Of a stretch of 64,000 bases of DNA, positions 60,828 through 64,000 are shown piece by piece; the stretch's first letter is position 1, and each line of letters starts with the position of its first letter. This DNA is from Clostridia bacterium. GTDB taxonomy: Bacteria > Bacillota > Clostridia > UBA1381. Under the pieces are notes generated by a model. That model did no database searches and had not been told where the DNA came from. It saw nothing but the letters and a program-made list of their open reading frames with translations. Location: NCBI GenBank assembly GCA_900756545.1, contig CAAEKO010000043.1:1-64000 (forward strand). The letters run 5' to 3'. Both the position numbers and the translations under genes were made by a program.

Positions 60828-62540
60828 TTATAGAGCTAGCTGCCCCCGAATATAATCGACAGTATCCTGTTTTGCCTGCGCAATGGGCTTGTCTGCCGCT
60901 TCACAATCTGTACGCAGCTTATATTCCACAATACCCTCGCCGCATTTCTTACCCACAACAATCCGCACAGGAATCCCAATCAAATCCGCGTCCTTAAATT
61001 TGACGCCTGCGCGCTCCTGTCTGTCATCCAAAAGCACCTCAACGCCCTGTGCCTGCAAATCCTGATAAATCGTCTCCGCAGTCTTTAGCTGCGTTTCCTC
61101 TTTCGCGTTCACTGGAATTACAATAGCCTGATACGGTGCAATCGCCACCGGCAGAACCATGCCGTTTTCATCATATCCCTGCTCCACAGCCGCCGCCATA
61201 CACCGCGTCACACCAATGCCGTAACAGCCCATAATCACAGTTTTCGGCTTGCCGGAGTCATCTAAGGCCTGTAAGCCTAATGCGTCGGAATATTTTGTCC
61301 CAAGCTTGAAAATGTGGCCCACCTCAATGCCCTGTGCAGTCTTGATCGGCGCGCCGCATTTGGGGCATTTATCTCCATCCGTGATTACACGGATATCCGC
61401 CACTTCTGCCGGTGTAAAATCACGGCCCACATTCACATTTTGATAATGATAGCCGGTTTCATTCGCGCCAACAATAAAATTGCGCATTTCCATAACTTCC
61501 AGATCGGCAATGACCTCTATTGGAAGTCCGATAGGGCCTGCAAAGCCTACCTGAGCATTGGTCAGCTCCCGCACAACCGCCGGCTCCGCCAGCTCCAGAT
61601 CATCCACGCAGCCCACCAGATTTTTCAGCTTAACTTCATTGATTTCACGGTCGCCACGAACCATAGCGGCTATATATTTATCATCGGCCTTATAGATGAT
61701 GGTTTTTGCAAAAACATAAGCTTCTGTACCAAAGAAAGCGACAAGCTCCTCAATAGTATGCACATCCGGCGTTTCTATCTTTTCCAAAGGCAATTCCCCC
61801 TCTGGGAATTCCTTTTTCTCTGGTATGCATGCCGCCTTTTCATAATTAGCCGCATACCCGCAGGCGCCGCAATATGCAATACCATCCTCACCTACCGGAG
61901 ATTTTACCATAAATTCCTGTGATCCGCTTCCGCCCATAGCGCCGGAATCCGCGTCTACGATGGTAAAGTCCAGTCCAAGCCGGGTAAATATCCGGCAGTA
62001 TGCATCGTACATTTTCTGATAAGAAGCGTCCAAACCCGCCTCGTCCAAATCAAAGCTATACGCGTCCTTCATAATAAATTCCCGGCCCCGCATCAGCCCG
62101 AATCTGGGCCGGGCCTCGTCCCGGTACTTTGTCTGAATCTGATAAAGCGTCATGGGATATTCTTTATAGGAACGCACCTCATTGATAACGGTTTGGGTAA
62201 ACAGCTCCTCGTGCGTCGGCCCAAGACAGAAGTCCCGGTCGTTCCGGTCCTTCAGCTTAAACATATTCGGCCCAAAGACCTCCCAGCGTCCAGACGCCTG
62301 ATACGCCTCTGCCGGCAAAAGCGCCGCCATTAACAGTTCCTGCGCACCGGCCCTTTCCATTTCCTCCCGGATGATTTTTTCTACCTTCTTCAAAGAACGC
62401 AGCCCTAAAGGCAGATAAGAATATATGCCAGCCGCCAGCTTGCGTATGTACCCTGCCCGAAGCATTAGTTTATGGCTCATAATCTCTGCGTCAGAGGGTA
62501 CCTCCCGCAGAGTAGGGATAAGCAAATTCGATAATCTCAT
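60828..62540 (-). CDS. proS: Prolyl-tRNA synthetase
   Basis: The 570-residue class II synthetase is the bacterial (type 1) form with an editing insert between motifs 2 and 3. Motif 1 region GLRSLKKVEKIIREEMERAG, motif 2 RPRFGLMRGREF, and motif 3 VTRCMAAAVEQ are visible; CGACGYAANYEKA marks the insert, and GCYGIG is near the active site. It charges tRNA-Pro and clears mischarged alanine. AGGAG precedes the ATG. It lies 11 bases after the MATE gene. Confidence 0.97.
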   Translation of the reverse strand: MRLSNLLIPTLREVPSDAEIMSHKLMLRAGYIRKLAAGIYSYLPLGLRSLKKVEKIIREEMERAGAQELLMAALLPAEAYQASGRWEVFGPNMFKLKDRNDRDFCLGPTHEELFTQTVINEVRSYKEYPMTLYQIQTKYRDEARPRFGLMRGREFIMKDAYSFDLDEAGLDASYQKMYDAYCRIFTRLGLDFTIVDADSGAMGGSGSQEFMVKSPVGEDGIAYCGACGYAANYEKAACIPEKKEFPEGELPLEKIETPDVHTIEELVAFFGTEAYVFAKTIIYKADDKYIAAMVRGDREINEVKLKNLVGCVDDLELAEPAVVRELTNAQVGFAGPIGLPIEVIADLEVMEMRNFIVGANETGYHYQNVNVGRDFTPAEVADIRVITDGDKCPKCGAPIKTAQGIEVGHIFKLGTKYSDALGLQALDDSGKPKTVIMGCYGIGVTRCMAAAVEQGYDENGMVLPVAIAPYQAIVIPVNAKEETQLKTAETIYQDLQAQGVEVLLDDRQERAGVKFKDADLIGIPVRIVVGKKCGEGIVEYKLRTDCEAADKPIAQAKQDTVDYIRGQLAL

Positions 62541-62551
62541 GGTTATTTCTC

Positions 62552-63937
62552 CTATTCCTTTGTTTCAGCGGATATCTCCGCCGTTCTATATTTTTTCAGC
62601 ATTTTTCTAAAACTAATGGAAAACATTGTCACTGTAGTTGCTACCGCAATGGTATCAGCTACCGGTTCTGCAACGAATACCGCAAATACTTTATCCGCCA
62701 TGAACAACGGAAAAATAAAGATCAACGGAATCAACAAGATGATCTTTCTGAATACGGCCAGAAAAACAGATATTTTTGCGTTTCCCAGTGCAATAAACGT
62801 CTGCTGGCAGGCAATCTGCGCGCCTAAAACGATTCCCATCGCAAAATAAACCCGGAGTGCATTTCCTGCATAAGCAATCAAATCTGTATTATTGGTAAAT
62901 AGTTTGGCAAAAATCTGTGGCGCGAACATAACCGCCAGCCAGATCACGCCGGAAAATGCCAGCGCATATATCAGCAGCAGTTTGAACGCCTTTGCCACCC
63001 GATCAATCTTTTTCGCGCCGAAATTATAGCTGATTATGGGCTGTGCGCCCTGTGTCAGGCCCTGAATCGGCATCATCGCGAATTGCATTACGCTGGACAG
63101 GATCGTCATTGCGCCTACCGCAATATCGCCGCCGTATCTTTGCAGCGAGGAATTCAGGCATACAAACAGCAGAGATTCCGTGGACTGCATGATAAACGGG
63201 GAAACTCCCAGCGCCAGCACCGGCAGAATCACACGCACTTGCGGGACAAGATTTTCCCGGGTGATCTTCAAGGTTGTTTTTTTGCCGAGCAAAAATTGCA
63301 TTACCCAAAAGGCAGATACTGCCTGGGATATGACCGTAGCCAAAGCCGCGCCCCGAACACCCATTCCAAAGGCAAAAATAAATATAGGATCTAAGATAAT
63401 ATTCAGCACTGCGCCAATAATTACAGTAAGCATACTGGTTTTCGCAAAGCCCTGGCAGGTAATAAACATATTCAGACCCAGGGCATATTGAACGAACAGT
63501 GTACCGACCGCATAAATGGTCAAATACTGCACCCCATATTCAATGGTTTGCGCAGACGCGCCGAACATCATCAAAAACTGCCGTTTAAAAACCAAAATAA
63601 TTACCGTCAGAACTATAGATATCGCTGTCAGTACAGTAACGCAGTTACCCAGAATCTTTTCCGCCGCGGGTTTATCGTCTTTTCCCAGCATAATGGAAGC
63701 TCTGGGCGCGCCGCCCATGCCCACCAGTGAGGCAAAGGCCGAAATAATCATAATGATCGGAAAGCTGACTCCTACACCGGTCAGAGCTTCAGAGCCAAAA
63801 TCCCGGATATGGCCGATATACATTCGGTCGACCATATTATAGAGCAGATTGATCACCTGCGCCGTTATGGCAGGAATAGAAAGGCTCAGCAAGAGCCTTC
63901 CGATACTTCCCGTCCCTAAATCTTTATTTTCCTGCAT
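62552..63937 (-). CDS. MATE family efflux transporter
   Basis: The 461-residue protein has about twelve membrane helices in two pseudo-symmetrical halves. MATE hallmarks are GSIGRLLLSLSIPAI at the start, NLLYNMVDRMYIGH in helix 1-2 and AQPIISYNFGAK in the middle. It exports drugs or metabolites with Na+ or H+. The ATG at 63937 follows AGAGGTG; a TTG eight codons upstream also fits. Substrate unknown. It is first in a run MATE-proS-M16-stalk, though its own promoter lies off the window. Confidence 0.93.
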   Translation of the reverse strand: MQENKDLGTGSIGRLLLSLSIPAITAQVINLLYNMVDRMYIGHIRDFGSEALTGVGVSFPIIMIISAFASLVGMGGAPRASIMLGKDDKPAAEKILGNCVTVLTAISIVLTVIILVFKRQFLMMFGASAQTIEYGVQYLTIYAVGTLFVQYALGLNMFITCQGFAKTSMLTVIIGAVLNIILDPIFIFAFGMGVRGAALATVISQAVSAFWVMQFLLGKKTTLKITRENLVPQVRVILPVLALGVSPFIMQSTESLLFVCLNSSLQRYGGDIAVGAMTILSSVMQFAMMPIQGLTQGAQPIISYNFGAKKIDRVAKAFKLLLIYALAFSGVIWLAVMFAPQIFAKLFTNNTDLIAYAGNALRVYFAMGIVLGAQIACQQTFIALGNAKISVFLAVFRKIILLIPLIFIFPLFMADKVFAVFVAEPVADTIAVATTVTMFSISFRKMLKKYRTAEISAETKE

Positions 63938-64000
63938 AAGCACCTCTTTTTCCCGGTTCAAACTATTTCCGCACCGCTTTGAATATCCTTTGCCGTAGTC

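Overview
The window looks like chromosomal DNA of a Gram-positive anaerobe of the class Clostridia. The evidence is an hrcA-grpE-dnaK-dnaJ operon with a perfect CIRCE operator, a RicT/YaaT (PSP1) gene, an iron-sulfur type PurF, the PdxST route to vitamin B6, an ECF-type folate transporter under a tetrahydrofolate riboswitch, a single-chain glycyl-tRNA synthetase and secreted proteins anchored by S-layer homology (SLH) domains. Several SLH proteins next to pectin-type enzymes recall gut pectin degraders such as Monoglobus; that placement is inference. No tRNA, rRNA, CRISPR array, transposase or prophage gene was seen.

Layout. (1) 1-3271: a promoter and ribosome binding site for a gene off the left edge, a P-loop ATPase with an internal duplication, a truncated cupin fragment, and an iron-dependent alcohol dehydrogenase divergent from a MerR regulator. 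Their shared promoter has the 19-bp spacer and centred dyad typical of MerR control. (2) 3464-30238: a carbohydrate locus. Ten minus-strand genes with gaps under 100 bp encode two surface or secreted Asp-box propeller proteins, an ABC sugar importer without its ATPase, a secreted rhamnogalacturonan-acetylesterase-like protein, two very large Ig/CBM/SLH proteins, a cytoplasmic propeller and a GH105 unsaturated-glucuronyl/galacturonyl hydrolase. Divergent from them are a seven-helix sensor kinase, a NarL-type regulator and a cytoplasmic SGNH esterase. A FAD oxidoreductase and an AraC regulator follow. The best reading is capture, deacetylation, import and intracellular finishing of acetylated rhamnogalacturonan-type pectin. 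(3) 31082-39789: a zinc-ribbon protein, an SGNH esterase, an orphan fumarase beta subunit, the heat-shock operon, hemW, a CD1247-like acidic protein and efp. (4) 39942-42906: folC-folT with a THF riboswitch, a frameshifted cysteine-rich gene, and two small XRE-type regulators facing a consensus promoter embedded in a perfect inverted repeat. (5) 42976-48291: pdxST, aroF-pheA, purF and a ferredoxin. (6) 48485-55198: ricT, a membrane protein, radA, a cluster of six DnaA-box-like 9-mers, glyQS, mscL, an ABC-permease remnant and ychF. (7) 55408-63937: an OmpR-type two-component pair, galT, a secreted stalk-domain protein, an M16 peptidase, proS and a MATE exporter.

The most unusual material is the carbohydrate operon, whose two propeller proteins and two giant surface proteins belong to no enzyme family I can name, together with the DnaA-box cluster and the divergent XRE/cysteine-rich unit. 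Positions of domains are counted from the translations or estimated by eye. No database search was possible.
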